Shown here in pieces: positions 22,359 to 32,644 of a stretch of 64,000 nucleotides of DNA (position 1 is its first letter; every line of letters starts with the position of its first letter). Location of the stretch: contig JALHQN010000003.1 in NCBI GenBank assembly GCA_022841915.1, positions 124,001 through 188,000 of the forward strand, written 5' to 3'. The position numbers were made by a program, and so were the translations under genes. The stretch is from Burkholderiales bacterium (GTDB taxonomy: Bacteria > Pseudomonadota > Gammaproteobacteria > Burkholderiales > WYBJ01). The notes under the pieces are model-generated. The model was not told the origin of the DNA. It made no database searches and saw only the letters and a list, made by a program, of their open reading frames with translations.

Positions 22359-24715
22359 GCATGCTCGATCGCAAGTTGCTGCGCGACTTGTGGCGCATGC
22401 GGGGTCAGGCCGTGACGATCGCGCTGGTGGTTGCTTGCGGTATCGGCGGGTTCATCGCGACGCATTCGACCCATGATTCGCTCACCCGCGCGCGCGACAC
22501 GTTCTACGAAACTTCGCAGTTTCCCCATCTTTTCGCCGATTTGAAGCGCGCACCCAACGCCGTCGCGCGTGATATCGCTCGTATTCCGGGCGTGGCGCAG
22601 CTGCGCACACGTGTGGTCCAGGATGTGCAACTCGACATGCCGGGCATCCAGCAGCCTCTGAGCGCGCGCATCATCGGCTTGCCGATCGATGCCGAATCCG
22701 GCATGGGACGGCTCACGCTGCGCCAGGGCCAGTGGATCACGCGCGAGGGTTCCGATCAGGTTCTGGTCAACGAGCGCTTCGCCCAGGCGCGCGGCCTGCA
22801 GCCCGGCGATACGCTGTATGCGCTGCTCAACGGTAAACTGCAGAAACTCACGGTCGCGGGCATCGTGCTCTCGGCGGAGTTCATCTACGCCACCCGCGGG
22901 GGTGGGCTCCCGGACGACGAATGGTTCGGCGTGCTGTGGATGGATGCGAAGCGGCTGTCCGCCGCGTTCAACATGGAGGGCGGATTCAATTCCGTCGTGC
23001 TGCGCCTCGAACCCGGCGCCTCCGAACCGGCGGTCGTTCGCACGCTCGATCGCATGCTCGAACCCTACGGCGCACGCGGGGCAAGCGGTCGCGCCGAACA
23101 GATCTCGCACAAGATCGTGTCCCAGGAGATCGAGCAGCAGCGCGTCATGGGCACGTTGCTGCCGGCGGTTTTTCTTGCCGTTGCCATATTCATTCTCAAT
23201 GTGGTGCTGCACCGGCAGGTGGCCTCGCAACGCGAGCAGATTGCCGCGCTGAAGGCCTTGGGATACGACGACCGAGCGATCGTGGCGCACTATCTCAAGC
23301 TTGTGGCCGTCATCGTAAGCGGCGGCATTGCCCTGGGCGTGGGGTTGGGTCAGTGGCTGGGCGGCTACATGACCCGCATGTACGCGGGCTTTTTCCATTT
23401 CCCGGATTTCGAGCACCAGACCTTGCCTTGGGTGCTCCTGGCCGCGGCCGGTGCGAGTTTCGCCGGCGCGGTGCTGGGTACCCTGCAGGCGATTCGGCGG
23501 GTCGTGGCTCTCCCGCCTGCGGAGGCGATGCGTCCGCCGTCGCCCCCGAGTTTTCGGCCGACGTTGATCGAGCGGCTGGGCTTCGCTCGCTGGACGACGC
23601 CCGCAGTTCGAATGATCGTGCGCAATCTCGAGCGCCGTCCCCTGCGCGCCGTGTTTACCATACTCGGGATCGCCGGCTCGGTCGCCATCTTGATTGCCGG
23701 CACCTTCTGGCGCGATGCCATCGATCACTTCATGGATGTCCAGTTCAACCGCGTGCAGCCTGGCATGATCTATTTGAGTTTTGTCGAACCGCTCGGTCCC
23801 GAGGTCATGCAAGAGGTGACCCGCTTGCCCGGTGTCATGCATGCCGAGGTCAGTCGCACGATCGCCGTGCGGTTCCGGCATGGTCATCTGGCCCAGCGGG
23901 CGCCGCTGATCGGCATCGCGCCGGGCGACAGTCTGCAGCGGGCCATCGATGCCCGGACCGGACAGCGGCCGGTGCCCGTGGAGGGTCTGCTCATGAACAA
24001 GCGCCTTGCCGACAAACTGGGTCTGGCGCAGGGCGACTCGGTCTGGGTGGAGGTGTTGGAGGGAGAGCGTGCCGTCCGGCGCGTCCAGGTGGTGGCGCTG
24101 TTCGAAGAACGCGTGGGGCTCAATGCGTATATCGACGCCCGCAGTCTGGAGAGGCTGACAGGCGAGGGGCCTCGCTACAACCTGGCGGCACTCGCCGTCG
24201 ATGGCGCGTACCGGGACCGATTGATGGCTCGCATCAAGGAGCTTCCCCGGGTGGGTGCGGCGATCGTCAAGGACAGTCTGCTGCAGACCTTTCGCGACAC
24301 CGCCGCGCGCAACATGCTGTTCTTCACCGGCGTGCTGACGGTGTTCGCGGCAACCGTCGCTGTCGGCATCGTCTACAACAGCGCACGCATCTCTCTCGCG
24401 GAGCGCGCGTGGGAACTCGCCTCCTTGCGTGTGCTCGGCATGACGCGAGGCGAAGTGTCTACCTTGTTCCTCGGTGAACTCGCGGTGATGGTTGCCGTCG
24501 GGATTCCTCTGGGATGTCTCTTCGGCTACGGGCTCGCCGCTCTCATCGTCGCACTGACCCACGGCGACGCCTATGCGATTCCCCTGGTCATCCTGCCGCA
24601 TACTTACGCCTACGCCGGGCTCACGGTGATCGCCGCGGGGCTGGCAAGTGCGCTCATCGTGCGCCACCGCATCGATCATCTCGATCTGGTGGCGGTTCTC
24701 AAGACGAGGGAGTAG
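22352..24715 (+). CDS. FtsX-like ABC permease
   Basis: 787 residues: an N-terminal membrane helix (about 18-35), a large periplasmic domain, three helices (about 270-385), a second transmembrane-periplasmic repeat (helix near 440), and three C-terminal helices (about 655-775). This is the duplicated FtsX/MacB_PCD architecture. It overlaps the ATPase gene by 7 nt and the adaptor gene follows immediately. Substrate unknown; lipid, lipoprotein, antibiotic or glycolipid export is possible. Confidence 0.92.
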
Positions 24716-24716
24716 T

Positions 24717-25916
24717 TTGAAGACGCGCAAGATCCTCTTTTGGTTGCTTGCCTTGGCATTGCTGACGGGGCTCGTCGCCTGGGCGCTGCGGCCGCAGCCG
24801 GTTTCCGTCGAAGTGGCCGAGGTTGCTCGCGGACTGTTCGAGCAAACCGTCGACGACGACGGCAGGACCCGCGTGCGCGACCGCTATACCGTGGCCGCAC
24901 CCTTGAGCGGTCGGGTGCTGCGTATCCCGCACCGGGCGGGCGATACCGTCGAGCGGGATGCCGTGGTGGCGGTGCTTCTGCCCAGTGTGCCGGTTCTGCA
25001 GGACGATCGCACCGTGCAGCAGTTGCAAGAGCGCGCTGCCGCAGCCCAGGCCGCTGTCATGCGAGCCGCAGCGCTGGAGGAGCGAGCCAAGGCGGGTCGC
25101 GAGCAGGCGCAGGCCGACGCGGCGCGCAGCGCGCGGCTGGCGACGGAAGGCTTCCTGTCGCCATCGAGTCGCGAGCAGAGCGAGTCGACGGCGCGCATGC
25201 GCGACAAGGAACTGGAGGCCGCCCGATTCGAGCGCATTGCGGCGGAGCGCGAGCTTGCGCAGGCGCGCGCTGCGCTCGCGCGATTCCGTGGCGATGCCAA
25301 GCTCGGGGGCGCTCCAGTGCGAACCTTCGACGTGCTCGCCCCGATCTCCGGGCGAGTGCTGCGGGTGTTGCAGGAGAGCGAGGGGCCGGTGGCGCTCGGC
25401 GCCGGGCTGCTCGAACTCGGGGACATCGGCAAGCTGGAAGTGGTGGTCGATGTACTGTCCACCGAGGCGGTCGGCATACCTGCCGACGCGGACGTCTATA
25501 TCGATGTCGGGTCGGGCCGGGCGGTCGTGCGCGGTCGGGTGCGCCGCATCGAACCCTCGGCCTTCACCAAGGTATCGGCCCTGGGGGTGGAAGAGCAGCG
25601 CGTGAACGTCGTGATCGATCTTCCTGCCGCAAACGACGACATCGATGCACTGGGCGACGGCTATCGCGTGGATGCGCGCATCGTCGTTTATCGGGCGCAA
25701 GACGCCGTGCTTGTGCCCAGCGGGGCGCTCTTTCGCGACGGGCAGGACTACGCGGTATTCGTGGTGGAAGGCGGCATCGCAAAGAAGCGGGTGCTCGAGG
25801 TGCCGCGCCGCAACGACCGTACGGCGCTGGTGCTCGGGGGCCTGCAGCCAGGAGAGAAAGTGATCGTGTTTCCCGGAGACATGGTGCGGGACGGTGTTCG
25901 TGTCGCGGTTCGATGA
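24717..25916 (+). CDS. HlyD/RND-type efflux periplasmic adaptor
   Basis: 399 residues from a TTG start at 24717 with GAGGGAG 4 nt upstream and one base after the permease stop. One N-terminal membrane helix (FWLLALALLTGLVAWAL). Lipoyl half-motifs (APLSGRVLRIPHRAGDTVE and DVLAPISGRVLRVLQESEG) flank an Ala/Arg/Glu-rich coiled-coil hairpin (about 100-195). Beta-barrel and membrane-proximal domains follow (PSGALFRDGQDYAVFVV). Completes the tripartite-like exporter with 21636-24715; no outer-membrane channel gene is adjacent. Confidence 0.93.
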   Translation: MKTRKILFWLLALALLTGLVAWALRPQPVSVEVAEVARGLFEQTVDDDGRTRVRDRYTVAAPLSGRVLRIPHRAGDTVERDAVVAVLLPSVPVLQDDRTVQQLQERAAAAQAAVMRAAALEERAKAGREQAQADAARSARLATEGFLSPSSREQSESTARMRDKELEAARFERIAAERELAQARAALARFRGDAKLGGAPVRTFDVLAPISGRVLRVLQESEGPVALGAGLLELGDIGKLEVVVDVLSTEAVGIPADADVYIDVGSGRAVVRGRVRRIEPSAFTKVSALGVEEQRVNVVIDLPAANDDIDALGDGYRVDARIVVYRAQDAVLVPSGALFRDGQDYAVFVVEGGIAKKRVLEVPRRNDRTALVLGGLQPGEKVIVFPGDMVRDGVRVAVR

Positions 25917-26059
25917 AGCGGGGATGTCGGCGCTTTTTGTCTGCGCCTCGTGCGGGCGAGTCCAACTCGAATCATGCGACGCCATGATCTCCGATACGAG
26001 GGAAGGATGAGTCGATGATGCGCATTGCGAGCACCGCAATCTTAGGGAACGGATGAAAA

Positions 26060-26911
26060 TTGGATATCACCAGTGTGGCCGTGCTCTCCATGTTCGGCGC
26101 GGCGCTCGCGGGCGGGATCATCGGCTTCGTGGTCGGCAAACTGACGCGGTTCGAGGCCGGGTTGATGGTGGGGCTCTTCATCTTCGGCGGCGTCACGCTC
26201 GCGTTTTCGCTCAAGTGCTACATGGACTACCAGGACTTCGCTCATGCCGGCAGCGACGGCCTGTGGGGTGAGGTGATCGAGATCATCGACAAGCCGAGCA
26301 ACGAAAGCGGCTCGATCACCAGCCCGGCGCCGATCGTTCGCTTTACCGGCCCGGACGAGCGGGTCTATACCATCGAAGGCCCGACGGCATCCAGCGCGAA
26401 AGTCGGAGCGCATGTCAACGTGATCTTCGACCGGGATCAACCCGAACGATCGCGGGTCGGGCAGATCGGTGAATTGCGCGGCGCGGCCATCGCGATGATG
26501 TTGTTCGGTACGTTCCCGACATCGTTCGCAATGATGTTTCTTCTGAACATGATTCATCAGGCCGTGACGACGCGGGATCGTGCCCCCGCCACCCGCACGG
26601 GCCGCTCTCGCCGCGAAGCCGCTGCTCCAGCGAACAAGACGAAGCCGGCTGTTCGGGGAAAAGTGCGCGGCGGCAGAGCGACCGTGTTCCTGGCCCTCGG
26701 AATGCTTTGTTCGCTGCTGTGGATCGCGCTCGAGGGCGAGTCGCTGGTCAGGCGCTTCGCGCAGGGGTTCAGCGGCATCTCTGCGACGCTGTTCGCTTAT
26801 TCGATCTGGAGCGGCTTCATCGCGCGCCTGGGGTTCGAGACCGCGCTCGGCGTTTTCACCCTGGCTTTGAACTTCGGCGTTTGGGCGTTCGCGCTCTTTT
26901 TGTTGTCTTGA
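26060..26911 (+). CDS. DUF3592-like membrane protein
   Basis: 283 residues. Two N-terminal membrane segments (about 8-28 and 34-50) precede a small soluble beta domain (PAPIVRFTGPDERVYTIEG, then VGAHVNVIFDRDQPERSRV) like the DUF3592 insert. A helix follows near 150-170, then a basic linker (TRTGRSRREAAAP) and three more helices. Function unknown. It stands alone between the efflux operon and the cold-shock gene. Confidence 0.65.
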   Translation: MDITSVAVLSMFGAALAGGIIGFVVGKLTRFEAGLMVGLFIFGGVTLAFSLKCYMDYQDFAHAGSDGLWGEVIEIIDKPSNESGSITSPAPIVRFTGPDERVYTIEGPTASSAKVGAHVNVIFDRDQPERSRVGQIGELRGAAIAMMLFGTFPTSFAMMFLLNMIHQAVTTRDRAPATRTGRSRREAAAPANKTKPAVRGKVRGGRATVFLALGMLCSLLWIALEGESLVRRFAQGFSGISATLFAYSIWSGFIARLGFETALGVFTLALNFGVWAFALFLLS

Positions 26912-26958
26912 GCGTCGCGCCCGGATGGGCTGCGGCACTGAGAAAGCATCGGGTAGAG

Positions 26959-26987
26959 AAAAAATCGCCGGCCGGAGCCGACCGGCG
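26959..26987 (-). terminator. Rho-independent terminator of the cold-shock gene
   Basis: On the minus strand a 9-bp GC-rich stem with one G.U pair and a 4-nt loop (stem 26966-26974 / 26979-26987) is followed by ATTTTTT. It lies 21 nt beyond the cold-shock protein stop. Confidence 0.88.
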
Positions 26988-27008
26988 CATGCAGCAGGGC
27001 GCAGTCGC

Positions 27009-27215
27009 CTAGATCGCTTTCAGGTTCACCGCGGAGACTCGACCGTCACGCCCGCGCTCGAGTTCGAACGAAACCTGCTGTCTCTCGGACAGGCTCGACA
27101 AGCCGGAACGCTCGACGGCCGAGATATGAACGAACACGTCCTTGGAACCGTCCGACGGTTGGATGAAGCCGAATCCTTTGGTGCTGTTGAAAAATTTCAC
27201 GGTGCCGGTGGGCAT
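27009..27215 (-). CDS. CspA-family cold-shock protein
   Basis: 68-residue single cold-shock OB-fold that binds single-stranded RNA/DNA. RNP1 motif KGFGFIQP and RNP2 motif VFVHISAVE are both intact. The start ATG has GGAG 8 nt upstream. It carries its own terminator and a long non-coding leader, as usual for csp genes, where the leader controls cold induction. Confidence 0.97.
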   Translation of the reverse strand: MPTGTVKFFNSTKGFGFIQPSDGSKDVFVHISAVERSGLSSLSERQQVSFELERGRDGRVSAVNLKAI

Positions 27216-27541
27216 TGCATGTCTCCGAATTTGAATCTGCAACGGCGTTACGCGGGGATGGTGTCGATTCGCGCTTGTCCGGTGCCGGGCTGGCTTCACT
27301 CTGTAGAGCGAAAGGAACGTGCGCGCGATATACGACGAACCGAGTATGCGCGCGGCTTTTTCGAAACGCAACGATGTCGCTCGGGCCCGAAGTTTGCGGC
27401 GTGCCGATCGAACTTCCACACTCTGATCTCGATGCGATATCGAGGCCGATTGATCCAGTCGCATGGCGTAAATCGAGGAACACCGCACTGCCTCATCGGT
27501 CTGTTGCGGTAGAGCATTTCGATACGTGAGGTCGTGCGCAT
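27216..27541 (-). other. Long leader region of the cold-shock gene
   Basis: 326 bp without a convincing coding frame, divergent between the cold-shock gene (minus) and the UPF0149 gene (plus). Csp mRNAs commonly have long structured leaders and this would fit. I see only a weak promoter candidate on the minus strand (TTGCGT and CATACT, 17 bp apart), too poor to assign. Confidence 0.4.
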
Positions 27542-28279
27542 ATGACGACGTTGGCAGCACGGTTCCCGCATCTGAAGGCCCATCTATCCTCCGGCGCGCG
27601 CGGCGCCGATGCGCTCAACTTCGAACAGATGCTTGGTTTCCTGTACGCAGTGAGCAGCGCACCCGACGTGGTCGATGTCTCCGAATGGCTGCGGTTCGTG
27701 TTCGTCGACAGGCAGCCCAGGCCGCAGAGCGAGCAGGATGCCGAGCGTATCGTCATCGAGGCGATGGATCTTTATCACGCGATCAACTGCCAGGTGTACC
27801 AATGCAAGGTGGAGTTGCCGCAAGAGTGCGCCCCGCGCTCCGAGGCCCTCGACAATCTGGATCCCGAGTGCGGCTTGAGTCGGTGGTGCCAGGGGTTTTC
27901 GGTCGGGCACGATTGGCTCGAGGACGCGTGGGAGGCTTCTGTGCGCAACGAGGTCGACAAAGATCTGGACTGGCAACTCGGCGGATGCATGGCTGTGTTG
28001 TGCTTCTTCGCCAGTCCCGAAATGGCGCGCGCCTTGCACGCGGAGTTCCGCACCGACGCGCGCAGCTTGAAGGAGCGTGCCCAGACCATGCTGGATCTTC
28101 TGCCCGAAGCGCTGAACGCTTATGCGGACATCGGCCGCTGTCTTGCCGCCGGCGGGATGGAGGAAGAGATCGGAGACGAAACCGACGATGATTCCCCCGT
28201 CGATCCCTGCGACGCATGCGCATGCGGCAGCGGTCACGCCTTCAGCGTGTGCTGCGGCTTCAGTCGACATGTCCACTGA
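27542..28279 (+). CDS. UPF0149 (YgfB/YecA) family protein with SEC-C metal-binding tail
   Basis: 245 residues. The UPF0149 helical region spans about 1-200 ([55 protein letters not shown]). The C-terminus [17 protein letters not shown] is a SEC-C type zinc motif (CxCxSGxxxxxCC-like). SEC-C tails are known from SecA and stand-alone ribosome/SecA-associated proteins such as YecA, so a role around secretion or ribosomes is possible. Solitary gene. Confidence 0.85.
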   Translation: MTTLAARFPHLKAHLSSGARGADALNFEQMLGFLYAVSSAPDVVDVSEWLRFVFVDRQPRPQSEQDAERIVIEAMDLYHAINCQVYQCKVELPQECAPRSEALDNLDPECGLSRWCQGFSVGHDWLEDAWEASVRNEVDKDLDWQLGGCMAVLCFFASPEMARALHAEFRTDARSLKERAQTMLDLLPEALNAYADIGRCLAAGGMEEEIGDETDDDSPVDPCDACACGSGHAFSVCCGFSRHVH

Positions 28280-28443
28280 GCATTTGCCGTCAGTCTGAGC
28301 CGAGTCCCGTTCGGGACGCGTCGAGTGCTGCTCGCGCCTCGCCAGGCGGCATCGGGCGTGAACCTGGGAAACCTGGGTCTGGGCTCAGGTATGATGCGCC
28401 GTGACCCACCCTCCTGTAATGCCACGCGGACGGCCAATAGACT

Positions 28444-29577
28444 ATGGATGAGCAAGCCCTACGCGCTCTGACGCGTCGTGCCGTTCTTGCGCTGTTCCTG
28501 GGCGGATTGCTTCTGCTTTCCTACCAAGTGCTCCATTTCTTCCTGGTCCCAGTCGCATGGGCGGGGATTCTCGCTTTCGTTACCTGGCCCATTTACTCGC
28601 GCCTGGTGCGGGCGGCCCCGAGCATGCCGAATCTGACCGCACTGGCGATGACCGTCGCGCTCGCTGCGGCATTCGTCGCGCCGGTCATCTGGCTGATCGC
28701 CGTGCTCAGAACCGAAGTCTGGGCCGCCTACATCATGCTGCGCGACGAATCGCTGCTCGGTCATCTCAAGCTGCCGCAGTTCGTGCTCGATCTTCCGTGG
28801 CTGGGCGAGCAATTGCAGTCCTTGCTCGAGCGGCTGGCGACAGATCGGGAGTCGTTGCGCAGGCAAATCCTGCTCTGGCTCGAACCGCGCCTGGGCGAGA
28901 TCGGTGTGTTGGCCGGCAACATCACCCACGTGGTGGCCAACATGGGCATCGGCCTGTTGACCGTGTTCTTCTTCTATCGCGACGGCGCGGTGCTCGCACA
29001 CCAAGCGGGTCGGGTATTGCGGCGCTTCGTCGGCAGACGGGCGCAAAGCTACGTCGATGCAATCGGCGATACGACCAAGGCCGTGGTGTACGGCATCGTC
29101 TTGACGGCGTTGGCGCAGGGAACCCTGGCGGGATTGGGCTATTGGGTTGCGGGCATGCGCGCCCCCGCCTTGCTGGGCGGTATCACCGCATTGATCGCAT
29201 TGGTGCCCTTCGGGACGCCGTTCGTATGGGGGGGCGCGGGCCTCTGGCTGCTGGCGACCGGGCATACCGTCGAAGGCATCGGGCTGCTCGTCTGGGGCGC
29301 GCTGGTGGTGAGCTCGGTCGATAACCTGATCCGCCCGCTGGTCATCAGCAGCGCAACGCGGATTCCCTTCCTGCTCGTCATGTTCGGCGTCATCGGTGGG
29401 TTGATCGCCTTTGGTCCGGTGGGATTATTCCTCGGTCCGGTGGTATTGGCCGTGTTGCTCGCGGTATGGCAGGAGTGGCTCCAAGGCGGTCTGCCAGCGG
29501 TTCCGGAGCCGCCGGGCAAGGGTGAGGAGCCGAAGGGTGCACCCTCGGCGACCATTCCGCCGGAGCAGGCCGGCTGA
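28444..29577 (+). CDS. AI-2E family transporter (PerM/YdiK-like)
   Basis: 377 residues. Paired N-terminal helices (FLGGLLLLSYQVLHFFLVPVAW), a soluble helical insert (about 95-150), then a helix-rich half with GGITALIALVPFGTPFVWGG and the conserved TRIPFLLVMFGVIGGLIAFG. A Pro/Gly-rich tail ends the protein. Family members export varied small molecules or act in Na+/H+ exchange; the substrate is not predictable. Second family member in the window, without the B12-like extension. Confidence 0.9.
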   Translation: MDEQALRALTRRAVLALFLGGLLLLSYQVLHFFLVPVAWAGILAFVTWPIYSRLVRAAPSMPNLTALAMTVALAAAFVAPVIWLIAVLRTEVWAAYIMLRDESLLGHLKLPQFVLDLPWLGEQLQSLLERLATDRESLRRQILLWLEPRLGEIGVLAGNITHVVANMGIGLLTVFFFYRDGAVLAHQAGRVLRRFVGRRAQSYVDAIGDTTKAVVYGIVLTALAQGTLAGLGYWVAGMRAPALLGGITALIALVPFGTPFVWGGAGLWLLATGHTVEGIGLLVWGALVVSSVDNLIRPLVISSATRIPFLLVMFGVIGGLIAFGPVGLFLGPVVLAVLLAVWQEWLQGGLPAVPEPPGKGEEPKGAPSATIPPEQAG

Positions 29578-29633
29578 TCGCCAGGAGGCTTCGACGCCTC
29601 GTCGTGCCGGGAATGGCAGACTCGGGGCGCCGT

Positions 29634-31250
29634 TCAGCCCGGCTTGCTTGGAAGCAGCGCCTGCGCCATGTCTCGCAGTTTGGCCTTCTGCACCTTGATC
29701 GCATTCGCGCTTTGGACCGTCGGGAACTGCTCCAGACAGACGATGCGTGTCGGCAGCTTGTAGCGTGCCATCCTCGAGCGCGCGAACGCGAGCACCTCGG
29801 CTTCCTGAAAGGTCTCGCCCGGCGTGCACGTGACGAACGCATACGGCTTCGTCTCGCCGCCGTCCTCGACGCCGACGACCTGGCAGGCCGAAACCGAGGG
29901 ATGTTCCACGATGACGCTCTCGATCTGAGCGGGGCTGACGAGAAAACCGGAGAGCCGCAAGGCATCGCCGAGTCGTGCCTGATAGATGAATCGGCCGTCG
30001 GCCAGGGTGTAACCCAAATCGCCGGTCCGATAGAAGCCATCGTCGGTGATTGCCTCACGGGTGGCCTCGGCGTTGCCGAAGTAACCCAGCATCTGCGAGG
30101 GCGCTCTGATCTCGAGCGCTCCAGCCTCGCCGTGCGGCAAGATCGCGCCGCTGGTCACATCGCGCGCGCGCACTTGTGCCAGGGGCGATACCGGCCATCC
30201 GCCGCCCAGGCCGCGCTCGGCAAGGGCACCTTGCAGATCGTCCTGTGTCGAGAACAGTGCCTGCACTTCGCTCGAGCCGTAAAGGCCCGAAACGCGCAGC
30301 CCGTGCGCTGCGGCGGGCTCGATCACTTCACTGGAGCCCGAGCCGCAGCCGCATGAGCGCACGGTTGCGAACGCGCCCTGCGGTGGCTTGGCGGCGATCA
30401 GCTGCACGATCATGTGACCGGTCAGGTTGATGTTGGTCACGCCATGGCGTTCGATCAGCTCGATGACGCGCCCCGGTTCGAAGGAGGGCTCGACGATGAG
30501 CGGGGCGCCGGCGGTCAATGGCGCCAGTCCGGTCGAGAATCCATACGTGCCGCAAAAGGGGAGCACGCCCATGCCGACCGTTGCGGCCCCCAGGTATTTG
30601 AAGCCGCGGGCAACGTCGTGCGCGTGCTGAACGATGGAGCGCTGGGGATGCAGAACGAATTTCGGCGCCTTGGTCGTGCCCGAGGTGGTGAACATGAGGC
30701 AGCCGAGATCGGCCGTCGCCGCGTCGGAGCCGATCGGTGCATGGGCGTTCAGGGTCTCGTACCGATGCACCGGAATGCCATGCACCCGCTGCGCCGGTTC
30801 GGGGTCGCCGTCTTCCGAATAGGCGACGATCGAACGCAGGGCCGTGCCGGACGATGTGCCCATCTCTTCCAGGATTTGACTGAAGTCGATGCCACGAAAC
30901 GCCGGCCAATAGACGAGGACCTTTGCTTCCGAGCGCCCCAGGATGTCTTCCATCTCGGCGCTGCGAAACCGGGTGTTGGTGGCGAGCGCGATGGCACCGA
31001 TTCGGCAGCAGGCGAAGAAGCAGGCGAGCCACGCAGGCGTATTCGGCAGCCAGATCGCGACCCGATCTCCCGCGCCTACGCCGAGTGCGACCAGCCCGGA
31101 AGCAACCCGGGCGCTTTCCGCCTGCAGCTGCTCGAAGCTGATCGACCGGTTGCGGTAGATCAGTGCGGTTCGGGAGGGGCCAGCGTTCGTCGCAGCTTGC
31201 AACAGACGTGTGAGAGTGAGTTCTTCGGTCACGGTATCGGGGTCGCTCAT
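29634..31250 (-). CDS. AMP-dependent acyl-CoA synthetase/ligase
   Basis: 538-residue ANL-superfamily enzyme that activates a carboxylic acid with ATP and couples it to CoA. The P-loop motif is FTTSGTTKAPK, the A5 region is VSGLYGSSEVQALFS, the A7/A8 motif is YRTGDLGYTLADGRF, and the A10 Lys is near the C-terminus in SANAIKVQKAKLRD. Start set at the ATG giving MSDPDTVTEE; the longer frame upstream runs into the SDR gene. Adjacent to the SDR gene on the same strand (49 nt), suggesting a shared acyl-CoA or alicyclic acid pathway. Confidence 0.92.
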   Translation of the reverse strand: MSDPDTVTEELTLTRLLQAATNAGPSRTALIYRNRSISFEQLQAESARVASGLVALGVGAGDRVAIWLPNTPAWLACFFACCRIGAIALATNTRFRSAEMEDILGRSEAKVLVYWPAFRGIDFSQILEEMGTSSGTALRSIVAYSEDGDPEPAQRVHGIPVHRYETLNAHAPIGSDAATADLGCLMFTTSGTTKAPKFVLHPQRSIVQHAHDVARGFKYLGAATVGMGVLPFCGTYGFSTGLAPLTAGAPLIVEPSFEPGRVIELIERHGVTNINLTGHMIVQLIAAKPPQGAFATVRSCGCGSGSSEVIEPAAAHGLRVSGLYGSSEVQALFSTQDDLQGALAERGLGGGWPVSPLAQVRARDVTSGAILPHGEAGALEIRAPSQMLGYFGNAEATREAITDDGFYRTGDLGYTLADGRFIYQARLGDALRLSGFLVSPAQIESVIVEHPSVSACQVVGVEDGGETKPYAFVTCTPGETFQEAEVLAFARSRMARYKLPTRIVCLEQFPTVQSANAIKVQKAKLRDMAQALLPSKPG

Positions 31251-31299
31251 GGGTGGATGTCCGGCCACACGGCCGGACAGGTCATGCGGCTGGAATGGA

Positions 31300-32226
31300 T
31301 CAGGGCAAAACGTCCGAGGGCAGTACGTCACGGGCGCGATCCAGCGGCACCAGGGCGGAGCGGAAGGACGGCAGCACGATTTCTGCGATCGTTCCCGGCG
31401 TCCATCCTTCCGAGTTGTGCGCCGAGCGAATCGGACGCGGCTGGCTGACGAGGTAGATCTCGTTCGCGCGCACCGAGAAGATCTGACCATTCACTTCCTT
31501 GGCGAGATCGCTCAGCAGGAACACGGCCATCGGGGCAATCCGCGCGGGTGACATCGTCTTGCGACGCTTCTCCACGTGAGCGGCCTGCTCGGGCGTGTTG
31601 GTCGGGATGGCTTCGATCATGCGGCTGAAGGCCGAAGGCCCGATACAGTTCGAGCGCACGCGAAAGCGCGACATCTCGAGCGCGATGCTGCGCGACAGAC
31701 CGCAGATGCCGAGCTTCGCCGCGCTGTAGTTGGCCTGGCCGAAGTTGCCGTAGAGGCCGGACCCGGACGTCATGTGAACGTACGCGCCGCTCTCCTGCTT
31801 GCGGAAGTAGGTGGCCGCTGCCCGGCTCACGTTGAACGCGCCGTACAAGTGCACCTTCATCACCGCATCGAACTCTTCCGGCTCCATCTTGTGGAAGATG
31901 CGATCTCGCAGGATGCCGGCATTGTTGATGACGCCGTCGATGCGTCCGTAAGTCGCCACGGCCTGCTCCACGATGCCAGCTGCACTCTTGTACTCGGCGA
32001 CGCTGTCCGAATTGGCGACGGCTTCTCCGCCCGCGGCGCGAATTTCGCGCACGACCTGGTCTGCCACTTTCTCGTCCTGGCCTTCGCCGGTCACGGCGGA
32101 GCCCAAATCGTTCACCACGACCTTCGCCCCGTGCTGCGCCGCCAACAGCGCAAACTCGCGGCCGATGCCTCGGCCCGCACCGGTGACTACGATGACCTTG
32201 TCTTCCAACACACGTTCGTTCGACAT
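31300..32226 (-). CDS. SDR-family dehydrogenase (hydroxyacyl-CoA type)
   Basis: 308 residues from an ATG preceded by GGAGAGGG. NAD(P)-binding TGAGRGIGREFALLAA, NNAG motif INNAGILRDRIF, catalytic Ser (HMTSGSGLYGNFG) and YxxxK (YSAAKLG). The NDLGSAVTGEGQ insertion and the length resemble the dehydrogenase unit of multifunctional enzyme type 2 (3-hydroxyacyl-CoA). With the downstream ligase this suggests degradation of an acid via CoA thioesters. No regulator nearby. Confidence 0.9.
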   Translation of the reverse strand: MSNERVLEDKVIVVTGAGRGIGREFALLAAQHGAKVVVNDLGSAVTGEGQDEKVADQVVREIRAAGGEAVANSDSVAEYKSAAGIVEQAVATYGRIDGVINNAGILRDRIFHKMEPEEFDAVMKVHLYGAFNVSRAAATYFRKQESGAYVHMTSGSGLYGNFGQANYSAAKLGICGLSRSIALEMSRFRVRSNCIGPSAFSRMIEAIPTNTPEQAAHVEKRRKTMSPARIAPMAVFLLSDLAKEVNGQIFSVRANEIYLVSQPRPIRSAHNSEGWTPGTIAEIVLPSFRSALVPLDRARDVLPSDVLP

Positions 32227-32644
32227 GCTGCCCTCTCCTAGGATGAATGGTTGCTGCAACGGGCCGGCCGTGAACGACGATGCCCCGAGGCTGTCCGGCA
32301 GAACCTTTGCGGCACTTGCGCGGTCCGAACCGGGTCAGCCGATTGTGCAATGCCCTGCCGCGGTTTTTGGCGCCGACACGACGCGTACCGCCTTCGAGTT
32401 TGGAATTCACGCACGGCTCGCGGGTCCGGCCGTTGAGGCCGAGTCGAGACTATGACGCCTCGCAAATGGTGTCAATGTCGCCCCTGCGGGATGTCGGCAC
32501 GTGAAGCTGCGGCAATGACGCGCCCGACGGAACTTCGGTCGGCGCGGGCTTGCCATAGACACAATCGGATCGATCGTGCGTGCTCAGTCGGTGCAGCGGG
32601 CCGGCTGGTCTCGCCCAGGCGATGTCTTACTCAAGGAGTGTTTC
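32227..32644. other. Divergent intergenic region, SDR / Do protease
   Basis: 418 bp between divergent genes. I found no coding frame with a believable start and product, and no clear promoter or hairpin-terminator. It must contain the promoters of both genes. Confidence 0.5.

Noticed and set aside
27216-27541. Protein-coding extension of the cold-shock gene into its leader
   Set aside because: The frame is open by chance; the CspA start is fixed by family length and a good ribosome-binding site, and the upstream translation has no resemblance to anything.
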